Of a DNA stretch of 64,000 nt, positions 7,109 to 17,220 are shown piece by piece. Source of the stretch: JACDAN01 sp963842235. Its GTDB lineage: Bacteria > Actinomycetota > Thermoleophilia > Gaiellales > Gaiellaceae. The notes below the pieces were generated by a model, which did not search any database, was not told the DNA's origin, and saw only the letters and a list, made by a program, of their open reading frames with translations. The number at the start of each line of letters is the position of its first letter. Position 1 is the stretch's first letter. Made by a program: the position numbers and the translations under genes. The stretch spans positions 62,001-126,000 of the forward strand of contig CAWJFT010000001.1 of NCBI GenBank assembly GCA_963842235.1, given 5' to 3'.

Positions 7109-10100
7109 ATGGTGGCTAAACCGAAGAGCCGCGGGCGCCGGATCGGCCTGCTCGCACTATTCGCCGCGGCAATTGCGCTCGGCCTTACGGTCATGCCGAT
7201 GACGGCAGGCGCCGTGCACAACGGGCCGTTCGAGCTCGACGGCGATGCCCTCGCTGACCCGAGCAGCGCGCCTCCGGACGACTGGGGCACGCTCTTCCCC
7301 GTTGACAACTCGTCGACCGACCTCGGCCACTCGTTCGTGACCGACAAGGGCGAGACCGGGGCCGAGCCCGACGATGGCTACGGGTCGGGTCAGACGAAGG
7401 ACACGGCCGACGTCCCGCACTGGAGCGCGAAAACAGGCGCCATCTCGCCGGAGAAGGACGACATCCTGCACGCCTACGCGGCCACCTACGTCTCGGGGGG
7501 CGATCAGCTTCTGTACTTCGGGCAGGACCGGGCGCCGAAGCCGAACGGCTCGACCTCGATGGGCTTCTGGTTCTTCCAGGACCAGGTCGGCCCGGATGGG
7601 GCAGGCGGCTTCACCGGCCAGCACGTCGACGGCGACGTCCTCGTCACCTCGGACATGACGAATGGCGGCTCCGTGTCCGTCGTGAACATCTTCAGATGGG
7701 AAAACGGCGGCCTCGTCGAGAAGGCGAGCCTCGCCAACGCCGAGTGTGGCTCCGCGCCTGAAGACTCACTTGCCTGCGCCATCGCCAACGAGTCGGGGCC
7801 GATCGAGGTTCCTTGGTCGTACCCGGCCGACGAAGTCCCACAGAACATCTTCTTCGAGGGCGGGATCAACCTGAGCAAGCTGTTCCCCGGCCAGACCCTC
7901 CCGTGCTTCTCGAGCTTCCTGGCGAACACTCGGACGTCTCCCTCCGAGACCGCCGACCTGAAGGACTTCGTCGCGGGCACGATCGACACCTGCGGCACGA
8001 TCACGATCCACAAGAACGCCACGCCGAAGTCGGCGCAGAATTTCTCCTACAACACGACCGGGACGGGTCTCTCCGGCTTCCAGCTCGCCGACCCCACGGC
8101 CGGCGCTGACGCCTCGCAGACCAAGGTCTTCACCGGCCTGAAGCCCGGCTCGTACTCGGTCTCCGAGGTCAATCTGGCGCTTGGCTGGACGAACGACGAA
8201 CTGACGTGTATGGCCGAGGGCCCGAACAGCTCCGTTAGCAAGGGCGGTAGCGATACCGGGCGGACGGCCTCGATCACGCTCGGCCTGGCCGGCAACGTCG
8301 ACTGCACCTTCACGAACACGTTCGTCAAGCGGAACACGTCGGTCACGACCGATATCCACAACGCTGATCACCAGACGATTACGTCTGCCCCGATCGGCTC
8401 GATGGTGCACGACAAGGCGACGGTGTCCGGCGTCCCGGGCTTCGCGACGCCGACCGGCAACGTGAGCTTCACCGTCTATCCCGGCAACATGCAGTGCGAG
8501 GGTCCCGGCACGCCGCCGGCTCCATCGCGCTGAGCGGCGGCGTCGCGCATCCCTCCAGCGATGCGACGGTGCCGGTTGGCGGCCTCTCGTACAAAGCCCA
8601 CTACGTCGGCGACTCGATCTACAACGCTGCCGACGGTCCCTGCGAGACGCTCGGTGCGACGAAGCTCGACTCGACGACCACGACTGACGTCCACAACGCG
8701 GATCACCAGGTTGATCACGCACGCGCTGATCGGCTCGAGCGGTGCACGACAAGGCGACCGTGTCGGGCGCCTTGATGACTCCGACGGGCTCGGTGGAGTT
8801 CACAGTGTTCATGGGCAGCACGGTCTGCAAGGGCGGCGCAGCCGACTTGGCCGCGGTCGCGCTCAGCGGCGGCGTCGCGCATCCCTCGGACCCGTCGGTC
8901 GTTCCCGTCGGCGGCCTCTCCTACCAGGCGCACTACCTGGGCGACGACACGTACAACGACTCTTACGGGCCGTGCGAGCCGCTTGTCGGCGACAAGCTCG
9001 ACTCGACGACGCGCACCGACGTGCACAACGCAGATCATCAGGTGATCACGCACGCGCCGATCGGCTCGGGCGTGCACGACCAGGCCAACGTCTCGGGGTC
9101 GCTCGGCGACGCCAGCGGCATGGTCGACTTCACCGTCTACCTCGGCAACATGCAGTGTCAGGGCGACGGCATCGCTGCCGGCTCGGTCGAGCTGAGCAAT
9201 GGTGTCGCGCATCCGTCCGACGTAGCGACGGTTCCGGTGGGCGGCCTCTCGTACCGGGCTCACTACAAGGGCGACGACACCTACAAGGAGTCGTACGGGC
9301 CATGCGAGCCGCTTGTCGGCGACAAGCTCGACTCGACGACGCGGACCGACGTGCACAACGCAGATCATCAGGTGATCACGCACGCGCCGATCGGCTCGGG
9401 CGTGCACGACCAGGCCAACGTCTCGGGGTCGCTCGGCGACGCCAGCGGCATGGTCGACTTCACCGTCTACCTCGGCAACACGCAGTGCGAGGGCGACGGG
9501 GCGCCTGCCGGCTCGGCGGCGCTCAACAATGGCGTTGCCCATCCGTCCGACGTTGCCGTGGTGCCCGTCGGCGGCCTGTCGTATCGCGCGCACTACAAGG
9601 GCGACGACACGTACAAGCCGTCATTCGGCCCCTGTGAATCATTGGTCGGCGACAAGCTCGAGTCCACGACGCGGACCGACGTCCATGCGCCTGGCCATGA
9701 GGTCATCACCTCGGCGCCGATCGGCTCGAAGGTGCACGACAAGGCTGCTGTCTCCGGCCCGTTGACGGTCCCGACCGGCAAGGTGGACTTCACTGTCTAT
9801 CTCGGCAACACGCAGTGTCAGGGCGACGGCATCGCTGCCGGCTCGGTCAGCCTGAGCGACGGTGTCGCGGACCCGTCCAACGAGGCGACAGTCCCAGTCG
9901 GCGGTCTCTCATATCGGGCTCAGTACAAGGGCGACGAGACGTACAACCCGTCGACCGGGCCGTGCGAGTCGCTCGAGGCCGGCAAGCTGGACTCGACGAC
10001 GCGCACCGACGTGCACAACGCGGCTCACGAGGTCGTCACGCACGCCCCGATCGGCTCCGGGGTGCACGACAAGGCGACCGTCACGGGTGCGCTCAGCGAC

Positions 10101-12024
10101 CCGACCGGCACGGTCGACTTCACCGTCTATCTCGGCAACACGCAGTGTCAGGGCGACGGCATCGCTGCCGGCTCGGTCACGCTGAGCGGCTTCGTCGCGC
10201 ATCCGTCCGACGACGCGACGGTGCCCGTCGGCGGCCTCTCGTACCAGGCGCACTACAAGGGTGACGACACGTACAAGGAGTCGTTCGGGCCCTGCGAGCC
10301 GCTCGTCGGCGACAAGCTCGACTCGTCGACCGCGACCGAGATCCACAACGCGGATCACGAGGCAATCGTGGATGCGCCGCTCGGTTCGACGGTGCACGAC
10401 GAGGCGACCGTCAAGGGCTCCCTCGGCGACCCAGCCGGCATGGTCGACTTCACCGTCTACGAGGACAACGCGCAGTGCGAGGGCGAGGGTGCCCCCGCCG
10501 GCTCCGTCGCGCTGAACGGCGGCGTCGCGCATCCGTCGGAGAGTTCTGTCGTCGGCCCCAACGGGCTCTCGTATCGGGCGCACTACAACGGCGACGAGAC
10601 GTACAACCCGTCGACCGGCCCCTGCGAGCCGCTCAACGCTCTCAAGGGCACGCTCACGGTGGTGAAGGACTTCGTGAACGCGCCCGAGGACGCGACCGTC
10701 ACGCTGCGGATCCGCCACGGTCAGACAATCGCCGAGTCCGCCCAGAAGGGCGACGGCGGCTCGATCTCGAAGGTGCTCGCTCCGGGCACGTACACCGCCG
10801 AGGAGGTGAGCGGCGAGGGTGACGTGAACCTCGAGCTCTACAACTCATCGATCCAGTGCGTCGAGAACGGTGAGGGCGGCGACGTTGTCGTCCCGTCCAC
10901 CCCGGGCACCTCGACCGCGGTCGACCTTGGCAACGGCGAGGACATCACCTGCACGATCACGAACAGGCACGTCCTCCCCTTGATCTCGGTCACGAAGACT
11001 CCGAGCCCTTCGGTGCTCCAGGAGCCGGGCGGCAACGTGACGTACACGATCGTGGTCACGAACGCCTCGGCGGTCGATCCGATCAGGATCACGAGCCTCG
11101 TCGACGACAAGTTCGGCGATCTCAGCGCCGAGTGCGGCATTCCGGGCGCCAAGTGGAACCTCGCGCCGTTGGCGAGCGCGCCGTGTGTCATCACGCGCTC
11201 GGTCACCGGTAGCACGAGCTCGCCGCACACGAACACGGTCACCGCGACCGGTCAAGACGAGGGCGGTAACGGTGCTCAGGCCCAGGCCTCGGCGACCGTG
11301 ACGTTCACGGCGGCGCCACCGCCTCCGCCGGCACTGCCGCTCATCGACCTGGCGGTGACGAAGGTGGACAAGCCCGATCCCGCGAAGCTGAACGGGCAGA
11401 TCACCTACACCATGCTCGTCACGAACAACGGCCCGGACACGGCGACAGGGGTCACGGTCGCCGATCCGCTGCCGGCCGGAACCAGCTTCGTCTCGGTCAG
11501 CACGACGCAGGGCACGTGCTCGTTCGGCGGCGGCCTGATCCAGTGCAGCCTCGGAAGCATCCCCAAGGGCGGCTCGGTGACGATCACGCTGGTCGTGAAG
11601 GCCCTGCGGCCCGGTCTGCTCACGAACGAGGTCACGGTCGTCGGCAAGGAGCCCGAGTCGAACACCGCCAACAACCGGGCGACGACGACGACGCTGGTGA
11701 CGACGCCGCTCGTGCCGCCGAAGCCGAAGCCCAAGCCGGTCTGCTCCTCGGTGACGGCCGGTCCGAAGTCACTGCGGGTGGGTAAGCGCTCGACGATCAC
11801 GGCGACGGTGAAGAACCGTGGCAAGGCCGTGAAGGGAGCCAAGGTGCTCGTGCGCGGCGCGGGTATCGCCAAGAGCGGCAGGACGAACGCCAGAGGCAAG
11901 GCTCACATCCGGGTGAGGCCCGTGCGGCCCTGGCATCGTGGTCGTCTCGGTGCCCCAGAAGCTCCAGTGCGGCTCGAAGCGCATCGGAGTGGTCGGTGTC
12001 TTCGAACCTCCGGTCACTGGCTAG
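7109..12024 (+). CDS. giant secreted surface protein: Ig-like repeats plus DUF11 domains (frameshifted)
   Basis: About 1637 aa after correcting four single-base indels: -1 near 8513, +1 near 8711, +1 near 8741, +1 near 11928. Uncorrected, it reads as 7109-8533 and 8742-12146 plus a bridging piece. The signal peptide (LLALFAAAIALG...AGA) is followed by a ~250-aa domain, a prealbumin-like segment (TITIHKNATPK) and seven Ig-like repeats of about 110 aa (VHD-ATVSG...FTVYLGN-QC). Another prealbumin-like domain (GTLTVVKDFVNAPEDATVTL) and two DUF11 domains follow (ISVTKTPSPS, IDLAVTKVDKPDP). The C-terminus is basic and resembles a cell-wall-associated tail. An RBS (AAGGAG) precedes the ATG. It overlaps the downstream L,D-transpeptidase by 29 bp. 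Probably an adhesin or S-layer-like structural protein. Confidence 0.8.
8331..10640 (+). repeat. seven tandem Ig-like repeats with a 330-bp period
   Basis: Direct tandem repeats in the surface-protein gene. Matching anchors (CTCGACGACGCG...GACGTGCACAACG) recur at 9001, 9331, 9661, 9991 and 10321, exactly 330 bp apart. The unit before 9001 is 332 bp, which matches the two extra bases inferred at 8711 and 8741. The first unit (from about 8331) is 335 bp, explained by two extra codons minus one base. Units at 9001 and 9331 are almost identical in DNA, pointing to recent duplication or conversion. Confidence 0.85.
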
Positions 12025-12731
12025 TCGACGGATCCTGCTCGTCGGACTGCTTGCGCTCCTGGCCGTCGGGCCGGGAGCGCAGGCGGCCGACGCGTCGCTT
12101 GGGTCTGTTGCGGCGCGCGTGCAGACCGTCGGCGCGGGGAGCCTGAACCGGACCGTCGTCGTCCGGTCGGCGCCTCGCCGTCATGCGCGGCGCATCGCCG
12201 TCCTCCGGGAGTTCCGGTCCGACTACCGGCCCCAGATCGTCCTCGCCGTAGCGTCCGTTCGCGACAAGCGCACGGGCAAGCCAGGCTGGTACCGCATCGT
12301 CGTTCCGGGCCGTCCGAACGGGCGCCGGGGCTGGATCCCCGCCGCGGCGGCGTCCATTCGACCTATCCACCGGCTGATCACGATCGACCGCAGCGCGCGG
12401 CGGCTTGTGCTCTGGCAGGGCCGTCGTCGCCTGCTGAGCACGACGGTCGCGGTGGGGGCGCGCGGCATGGAGACGCCGCTCGGCCTCTTCTACGTGACCT
12501 GGAAGTTCGTGCCACACGCGCCGATCCTCGGCGCGTACGCCTTCGAGACGAGCGCCTACTCGAAGCTCTCTGAGTGGCCGGGGGGTGGCATCGTCGGCAT
12601 CCACGGCACGTCCTCGCCCTGGCTCCTCGGCCATGCCGTCTCGCACGGCTGCGTGCGGGTGCACAACGCGGCCATCCTGCGCCTGCGGCGGCTCGTGCAG
12701 GTCGGGACGCCCGATCCGGATCGTTCCCTAG
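11996..12731 (+). CDS. L,D-transpeptidase (YkuD) with N-terminal SH3-like region (frameshift near C-terminus)
   Basis: Cell-wall enzyme forming L,D cross-links or attaching proteins to peptidoglycan. From the GTG at 11996: signal segment ILLVGLLALLAVGPGAQA, an SH3-like stretch (VVVRSAPRRHARRIAVL to GRRGWIPAAA), then the YkuD domain starting ITIDRSARRLVLWQG. The catalytic block is GIVGIHGTSS and SHGCVRVHN, with the nucleophile Cys present. A +1 insertion in the CCC at 12710-12712 throws the last few codons off frame. Correcting it gives ...GTPIRIVP and TAG at 12729, the usual family ending, for about 244 aa. It overlaps the surface-protein 3' end by 29 bp, suggesting co-expression. Confidence 0.87.
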
Positions 12732-13471
12732 CCGCTCGCGGCCAGGAAGGACGTCACGTTGCTCGTCGCCTGGGCGCTGCGGCCCTTGGCCGGGCCCGGC
12801 CCGTCGAGCAGCGAGAGACGGTAGCCCCGGTCCTGGAACCGCGCGCCGCTGCGGAACCGCGTCCACGAGCCGCCGCGGCCGGCCGCCACCTCAACCTGCT
12901 CGAAGCGGAACGCGAAGCCGTTGCAAACGCCCGAGCCGCCGTCCCAGGCCTCGGCGGTGGCGATCGGGCGCCAGCGGCCGCTCGAGCCACGCAGGTGGAA
13001 CGGCTTCGAGGCGGGACGGCCGTCAACCCACACGCGCCACCAGTGGGGACGGTCGCCAAGCTCGAGCACGGCGACGCTGCGGCCCTCACCGCGCACGACG
13101 TTCTCCTCTAGGAGCTTGAACGCCGGCTGTGTACGCGGCCGCTTGACCTCGTAGTAGAGGTTGCGCGACGAGCCGGGGAAGCTCGCGACCCCGACCTGAA
13201 GCCACTCGTCGGTGCCGTTCGGGCCCTGGTTGGGGCCGCCGACACCGACCCACGCGGCGACATGGCCCTTTCTGACGGCGTTCTCCCCGAGCGGGGTGAG
13301 CACCGCGCGAATCCCGTGGCCGCGGCGGTGCGACTGGAAGCCGGCGTATCCGTGCCCCACTGACGCGTAGGTGCCGGAGCTGCAGGCAGCCTGATCACTT
13401 GCAGCGACGCTCGAGGCGCCGGCCAGCGTGACGGCAATGACCCCGACGACGGCGGTCGGGAGGAGACGCAT
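12728..13471 (-). CDS. secreted protein of unknown function
   Basis: 247 aa. The ATG at 13471 has GGAGG 7 bp upstream. The signal peptide (LLPTAVVGVIAVTLAGASSVAA) precedes a mature Gly/Trp-rich domain with segments such as HVAAWVGVGGPNQGPNGTDEW, YYEVKRPR, and WWRVWVDGRPASKPFHLRG. This pattern of a beta-sandwich with many exposed aromatic residues resembles carbohydrate-binding or concanavalin-like secreted proteins of actinobacteria. There is one Cys pair candidate (AACSSG, GVCNGF). Its stop interlocks with the L,D-transpeptidase stop in a shared CTAG. No catalytic residues recognised. Confidence 0.78.
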   Translation of the reverse strand: MRLLPTAVVGVIAVTLAGASSVAASDQAACSSGTYASVGHGYAGFQSHRRGHGIRAVLTPLGENAVRKGHVAAWVGVGGPNQGPNGTDEWLQVGVASFPGSSRNLYYEVKRPRTQPAFKLLEENVVRGEGRSVAVLELGDRPHWWRVWVDGRPASKPFHLRGSSGRWRPIATAEAWDGGSGVCNGFAFRFEQVEVAAGRGGSWTRFRSGARFQDRGYRLSLLDGPGPAKGRSAQATSNVTSFLAASG

Positions 13472-13553
13472 TCCATGCCTCCAGCGATTGGGGTTGCACT
13501 ATGACAGCTACCCCGTTCTCTGCTGGACAAGCCGCGGTCGCGATACTGAGCGT

Positions 13554-14144
13554 GTGGGCGAGTTGCGACCTCCGGGCCCGCTCGAGGGGCGCATCGTGCG
13601 CGTCGAGCCGATCGCCGAAGAGCATCGTGGCGGGTTGCGCGAGGCGGCCGAACGCGAGCCGCAGATCCACCGCTTCACCAATCTCTACACCCTGGGGTTC
13701 GAGCGCTGGTTCGATCAGGCCCTAGCCGCGACGGAGGAGATCCCGTTCGTCGTGACCGTCTCGGGGCGGCCCGTGGGCTCGACGAGGTACCTCAACATCG
13801 AGCCGTTTCACCGCCGGACGGAGATCGGCTGGACCTGGCTCGAGCGGCCGCAGTGGGGGACGGGAGCGAACATCGAGACGAAGTACCTGCTTCTGTCAAA
13901 CGCCTTCGACCGCTGCGGCCTGATGCGCGTGGAGTTCAAGACGGATGCGCGTAACCTCCGTGTGCGCGGCGCCCTGCTCGGCATCGGAGCGAGGTTCGAG
14001 GGGATCTTCCGGAAGCACATGGTCCTGCCCGACTCGATCCGGGACTCGGCGTGGTACGCGATCGTCGACGACGACTGGCCGCGCGTGAAGGAGCTCCTGG
14101 AGCGGAAGATCGACGAGCACGCGCTGAGAGGGGAGAGTAGCTAG
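13554..14144 (+). CDS. GNAT family N-acetyltransferase (RimJ/RimL-like)
   Basis: 196 aa from the GTG at 13554 (VGELRPPGPLEGRIVRVEPI); the frame opens further upstream but that part is antisense to the neighbour's leader. RimL-type features: EGRIVRVEPIAEEH at the start, VGSTRYLNIEPFHRRTEIGWTW for strands 3-4, GTGANIETKYLLLSNAF for the acetyl-CoA loop and helix, and RVEFKTDARNLRVRGALLG before the C-terminal strand. A protein N-terminus or small amine may be the acceptor. Its stop interlocks with that of the convergent cyclase gene (CTAG, 14141-14144). Confidence 0.88.
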   Translation: MGELRPPGPLEGRIVRVEPIAEEHRGGLREAAEREPQIHRFTNLYTLGFERWFDQALAATEEIPFVVTVSGRPVGSTRYLNIEPFHRRTEIGWTWLERPQWGTGANIETKYLLLSNAFDRCGLMRVEFKTDARNLRVRGALLGIGARFEGIFRKHMVLPDSIRDSAWYAIVDDDWPRVKELLERKIDEHALRGESS

Positions 14145-15547
14145 GGCAGCCCGAGCAGGACGTACGCATGGATGACGGCGTCCTTGCCCTTGACCCGCAG
14201 CCCGGCCCGCTCTTCGACGACCGCCCCGTCCGGGAGCTGGTCGTACGTCTCCGCGCCGATCAGGACGCCGCCGACAGGCGCGACGCCCTCCAGGCGCGCA
14301 CCCGTGTTGATCGTGTCCCCGAGCAACGGGTACGCGACATGGCCTTCGCCTCCGAGCTCCCGAACCACCGCTTCCCCGCTGTTGACGCCCACGCGCATCC
14401 GCGGCCAATCCGGATGCTTCTCGGCGATCCCCGAGAGCTCGCGCTGCAGCGCAAGGGCTGCGCATGCCGCCCGCCACGCGTGGTTGGGCTGGTCACCTCG
14501 GCTGTTGAAGACGGCCATGATGCCGTCGCCTATGAACTTCTCCACCTCGCCGCCGAACCGGCGGGTGATCAGCGGCGCAGCGACTCCCCAGTACGCGTCG
14601 AGCACGGCAGCGACCTCAGTCGGCGACGAGCGCTCCGAGAAGCCGGTGAACCCGACGAGATCGCCGAAAAGGACGCTGATGTCCTGGCGGCGCTCACGCG
14701 TCGTGGGGAGGTAGAGCTGCCGAAACCGCTCGTCGCGCCACTGGCGCTGAGCGGCGAAGCCGATGATCACGTACGCCGTGAGGATCAGGCCGTGCCATTC
14801 CCACCAGCTCGCGTGCCACTTGCGTTCCCCGGTGACTGCGACGCCGATCATCGCCTCGGCCAGCAGCAGGAAGCAGGCGATGACGGCCGCCGGCAGCAAG
14901 CTCCACCTGTGGCGGTAGATGTGCCAGTACCTCGCGGCGCTGACGCCGTAGATGATCGTCCCGACGATTGCCATAACGGCGAGCAGCGTGCCCGTGGCGG
15001 CTTCGCCGTGCGGCCCTCGCAACGGCGGCAGCTTCACAACCGTCCACACGAACCAGGCGCCCATGGCTACGAGGACCGCAGTTCGTAGGAGCCGCCGGCG
15101 GCGCATCAGGAGCGGCGCGATCTCCGGACGGAGGTCGACGAACGCCGACCCCGCCGCGAAGACGGCGCTCACGAGCAGTCCCACCGGTATGGCGACCTGG
15201 AAGCCTGCGTAGTCCTCCGAGAACAAGATTCCGGGTGTCCCGAAGGCGTGAAGCGCGAAGAAGCCTCCGGTCGCCATGAAGGCAATGGACAGGAGGAAGA
15301 CGCGGGCATCGCGTCGCCGATTGGCAGCCTCCCCGGCCGCATAGCCGAGGACGAAGGCAACGGCGCCCGCGATCCCGAAGACCACGAAGTGAAGCCGGTA
15401 GCTCTCCAGGTGAGGGTCGAGCTGCGAGCGGAGCAGGAGCGAGACAAGCCCGATCAGCGGCAGCGCCGCGGCAACCACTCCGGCGACGACGACCGCCGCG
15501 GCTCGCGCCCGTTGGTGAGTCGCGGTCAGGGGCAGACCCGAATCCAT
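14141..15547 (-). CDS. membrane-bound class III adenylate/guanylate cyclase
   Basis: 468 aa. The N-terminal ~280 residues hold about six to eight hydrophobic segments (AAVVVAGVVAAALPLIGLVS through LILTAYVIIGFAAQ). The cytosolic cyclase domain begins DISVLFGDLVGFTGFSERSS. Both metal-binding Asp are present (FGDLVGFT and IGDGIMAVF), as are the base-specifying Lys region (GEVEKFIGDG) and the transition-state Asn/Arg region (LLGDTINTGARLE). It should therefore make cAMP or a related cyclic nucleotide. It lies 30 bp downstream of the phosphatase gene on the same strand and may share its transcript. The input sensed by the membrane part is unknown. Confidence 0.92.
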   Translation of the reverse strand: MDSGLPLTATHQRARAAAVVVAGVVAAALPLIGLVSLLLRSQLDPHLESYRLHFVVFGIAGAVAFVLGYAAGEAANRRRDARVFLLSIAFMATGGFFALHAFGTPGILFSEDYAGFQVAIPVGLLVSAVFAAGSAFVDLRPEIAPLLMRRRRLLRTAVLVAMGAWFVWTVVKLPPLRGPHGEAATGTLLAVMAIVGTIIYGVSAARYWHIYRHRWSLLPAAVIACFLLLAEAMIGVAVTGERKWHASWWEWHGLILTAYVIIGFAAQRQWRDERFRQLYLPTTRERRQDISVLFGDLVGFTGFSERSSPTEVAAVLDAYWGVAAPLITRRFGGEVEKFIGDGIMAVFNSRGDQPNHAWRAACAALALQRELSGIAEKHPDWPRMRVGVNSGEAVVRELGGEGHVAYPLLGDTINTGARLEGVAPVGGVLIGAETYDQLPDGAVVEERAGLRVKGKDAVIHAYVLLGLP

Positions 15548-15577
15548 AGCCAGGTCTAACGAAAAACTGCTGCTATC

Positions 15578-16111
15578 TCATCCCTGGAGCGGCTTGACCG
15601 AGTAGCCGTCGTCGCCTGCGATGACGAGGACGCCGTCTCCTTTCCCGAGCGGCGCCACGATCTCTCCAGTGAGGCCGAGGATCGCGGCTTCGTTCGTCGG
15701 GCTGTGGCCGACGACAACGGCGCGACCGCCGTCCGGCAAGGCGTCGAGCACGCGACGCAGTGCCGCGCCGAGCCGCTCCGAGTCCTCGGCGACGAGCTCA
15801 GGGTCGGCGTCGCGCAATGCCTGGAGCGTGCCGCTTCCCGCCTTCTGGTATGCCGCGCGCCAGCGGTCCTCGACCGCCGACCGCAGCCCGGGCTCGACGA
15901 CGACGCCGCCCGGAACCGGCTCGGCAAGTGCTGCCAGGAAACAGGCGAGCGTCTGTGTCGCGCGCTGGGCGCCTGTCGAGACGCCTAGGTCATAAGCGCC
16001 GCGGAGGTTCCCACCGATCGCCAGCGCTGCGCGCACCCCTTCGACGGTGAGCACGTCACCGTCGGCATCGGTGTGCCGCCGGATCTCGATCTCCTTCGCC
16101 ACCTTGTGCAT
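15578..16111 (-). CDS. histidine phosphatase (SixA/phosphoglycerate-mutase-like) family protein
   Basis: 177 aa. Branch 1 histidine phosphatase pattern: the N-terminal IEIRRHTDADGDVLT holds the RH catalytic pair (RHT rather than the common RHG), STGAQRATQTL follows, and the second catalytic His is in VVVGHSPTNEAA. The short length and lack of a mutase insertion fit SixA-like phosphohistidine phosphatases, but the substrate is open. It is first in a minus-strand pair with the membrane cyclase. It starts 11 bp from the divergent Vps62-like gene. Confidence 0.8.
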   Translation of the reverse strand: MHKVAKEIEIRRHTDADGDVLTVEGVRAALAIGGNLRGAYDLGVSTGAQRATQTLACFLAALAEPVPGGVVVEPGLRSAVEDRWRAAYQKAGSGTLQALRDADPELVAEDSERLGAALRRVLDALPDGGRAVVVGHSPTNEAAILGLTGEIVAPLGKGDGVLVIAGDDGYSVKPLQG

Positions 16112-16122
16112 TCTCGCCGCGA

Positions 16123-17220
16123 GTGGGACGATCGTGGAAAGCCGTTCGAAAGGAGTCCGCCGCGATCAGCAGGAAGGCGGCATTAGCTGGGATCTGGGCG
16201 CTCGTTGCCCTCGCAGCAACGAGCCCGGCAGCCGCACACGGCAGGCCGGACCATCAGCTACTGAAGACGTATCAGCCGGTGCTCGTCTTCCATCCGGCCG
16301 AGCTGTTCCGGCCGACCAAGGTTCAGACGTTCATCGCCGACTCAGAGCTGGAGCGTTTCGTCGGCACCAACCCTGCGCAGCAGTTGCCGCTCGATCCGTT
16401 CTGGACGGTGATCGACCCCGATCCCGGGCCGGGCGAGCTTGCCCACCTCGCGCCCGGAGCGTTCTACCGCCTCGACCAAACCACCTGCGAGGCCGATGCC
16501 CCACTCGCCGGGGCGGCTTGCTACGCCCAGGCCTGGGGTGGACGCGGCGGCACCGTCGTGTACGGCCGCGTGGCGCGCACCGCGACCCGGATCGTTCTCC
16601 AGTACTGGCTCTTCTATTACGACAACCCGCTCCTCCTTCCGCCGACGCCCGTCGGGACGTTCTGGCAGTCGCACGAAGGGGATTGGGAAGTCGTGAACGT
16701 GATCCTCGACTCATCCAAGGAGCCGCTCGAGGCCGGTTACAGCCAGCACTGCTCGGGACAGCGGAAGCCTTGGGCGAATGTGCAGAAGTCACCCGGTGGG
16801 AGCACACATCCGGTTGCGTACGTGGCCCTCGGCTCCCATTCGAATTACTTCGCGCCTGGGCCCGGTCCCCTGGGCGCGATTCCGATCAACCCGCTTTGCA
16901 TCCCGGCGGCGGTACAGCAGTTCCTGCCCTTCTTGCCGTTCCTTCAGGTCGTCGACCAGGTGCTCGACGGCTCAGCCGTTGGCGCCGTCGCGGGGCCGCG
17001 GGGAAAGGGTGGCCAACGCGCGAAGATCCGCAAGATCGAGGGCAAGGCGTGGTCGATGTTCCCGGGGCGCTGGGGCGAGTCGGAGTACTTCTTCACGCCG
17101 ATCGCGCTGGGACCGGTGCCGGCAGGAACAGCCGTCCCGGTGGGCCTCGCCCCGTCGAGCCCGCCGCAGCAGGGTCAATGGGATCCGGCGACGGTGCTCA
17201 GTTGGCCGCTCGTTCCCTGA
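16123..17220 (+). CDS. secreted Vps62-like protein
   Basis: 365 aa from the GTG at 16123. The N-terminal hydrophobic segment (AALAGIWALVALAATSPAAA) is followed by HGRPDHQLL, so it is probably exported. The core resembles Vps62/DUF946-like proteins: YQPVLVFHPAELF near the start, then VLQYWLFYYDNPLL, SHEGDWEVVNVIL, and VAYVALGSHSNYFAPG. These aromatic and acidic motifs recur in eukaryotic and bacterial members whose role is poorly known. The C-terminal ~50 residues are Pro/Gly rich. An AAAGGAG stretch inside the first codons hints at a later start, but no start codon sits at good spacing. The 3' end overlaps the convergent peptidase gene by 23 bp. Confidence 0.75.
   Translation: MGRSWKAVRKESAAISRKAALAGIWALVALAATSPAAAHGRPDHQLLKTYQPVLVFHPAELFRPTKVQTFIADSELERFVGTNPAQQLPLDPFWTVIDPDPGPGELAHLAPGAFYRLDQTTCEADAPLAGAACYAQAWGGRGGTVVYGRVARTATRIVLQYWLFYYDNPLLLPPTPVGTFWQSHEGDWEVVNVILDSSKEPLEAGYSQHCSGQRKPWANVQKSPGGSTHPVAYVALGSHSNYFAPGPGPLGAIPINPLCIPAAVQQFLPFLPFLQVVDQVLDGSAVGAVAGPRGKGGQRAKIRKIEGKAWSMFPGRWGESEYFFTPIALGPVPAGTAVPVGLAPSSPPQQGQWDPATVLSWPLVP

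Noticed and set aside
8331..10640. CRISPR array
   Set aside because: Repeats are 330 bp, contiguous and in frame, encoding Ig-like domains. There are no short repeats with unique spacers.
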